Shown one piece after another: positions 64,000 through 64,000 of a stretch of DNA of 64,000 nucleotides. Where the stretch lies: assembly GCA_020444045.1 (NCBI GenBank), contig JAHLLS010000001.1, forward strand, positions 372,001 through 436,000. The letters are read 5' to 3'. This DNA is from Deltaproteobacteria bacterium (lineage in GTDB: Bacteria > Desulfobacterota > Desulfobacteria > Desulfobacterales > UBA5852). Within the stretch, counting starts at the first letter, position 1. Every line of letters begins with the position of its first letter. The notes under the pieces were generated by a model. It was not told where the DNA came from, made no database searches, and worked only from the letters and a program-made list of their open reading frames with translations. The position numbers were made by a program, and so were the translations under genes.

Positions 64000-64000
64000 G

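Overview
The window looks like chromosome from a sulfate-reducing member of the Desulfobacterota (Desulfobacteria, Desulfosarcina-like). The basis is a complete dsrA-dsrB-dsrD-dsrN (cbiA-type) block, a periplasmic tetraheme cytochrome c3, Hdr-like iron-sulfur proteins, a GC-rich coding style and an apparent selenocysteine gene. I assigned this from protein families read by eye; no database search was run. I see no rRNA, tRNA, CRISPR array, insertion sequence or prophage.

Layout. 1-2028 (minus): proC, an ATC-hydrolase-like protein, a 64-residue membrane protein and, cut by the window edge, a DsbA/FrnE-type thiol oxidoreductase whose first active-site cysteine is an in-frame TGA followed by a bacterial SECIS-like hairpin. 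2365-6836 (mostly plus): dnaK, an HD-domain protein, a cyclic-nucleotide-binding protein, an unknown and a lytic transglycosylase. 6885-20431 (minus): a glycogen block with branching enzyme, synthase, phosphorylase, a very large two-domain debranching enzyme, a GT4 glycosyltransferase and a UGP2-type UDP-glucose pyrophosphorylase; several members resemble eukaryotic rather than enterobacterial enzymes. 20500-22698: ilvE and a YkgJ-type Cys-cluster protein.

22783-31528: a glycerol / glycerol-3-phosphate locus. glpA and glpB are followed not by glpC but by a membrane cytochrome-b/heme-c/four-cluster ferredoxin fusion and an HdrB-like protein, then glpK. A DeoR-type regulator (glpR) is divergent. 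Two near-identical palindromes, one in the divergent region and one just downstream of glpR, look like its operators; the second abuts a remnant of a glycerol ABC-transporter binding protein. 31646-39504: dapA, a TPR protein, an unknown protein, then the dsr block behind a good sigma70-type promoter.

39567-53665: cytochrome c3, a dynamin-like GTPase, a YcaO protein, tatB-tatC, mltA-rmuC, Mo-cofactor genes (moaC, moaE, mobA, moaB), pyrR and the folate genes pabB-pabC (fused) and pabA. 53841-59459: a ModE-like regulator divergent from a Mo-enzyme operon (unknown protein, FmdE/MoeA-like fusion, a PsrA/PhsA-like molybdopterin oxidoreductase) ending in an 84-codon gene that looks like formate dehydrogenase with its middle deleted. 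59637-62631: two aldehyde dehydrogenases. The window ends in a DUF3754/TMEM143-like membrane protein.

Themes. Redox chemistry dominates: sulfite reduction, glycerol-3-phosphate oxidation feeding membrane electron transfer, Mo/W enzymes and their cofactor supply, and a Sec-containing thiol oxidoreductase. The most unusual items are the Sec protein, the GlpC-less glp operon with an Hdr-like membrane module, and two small expressed-looking genes that appear to be deletion remnants (glpV-like, fdhA-like).
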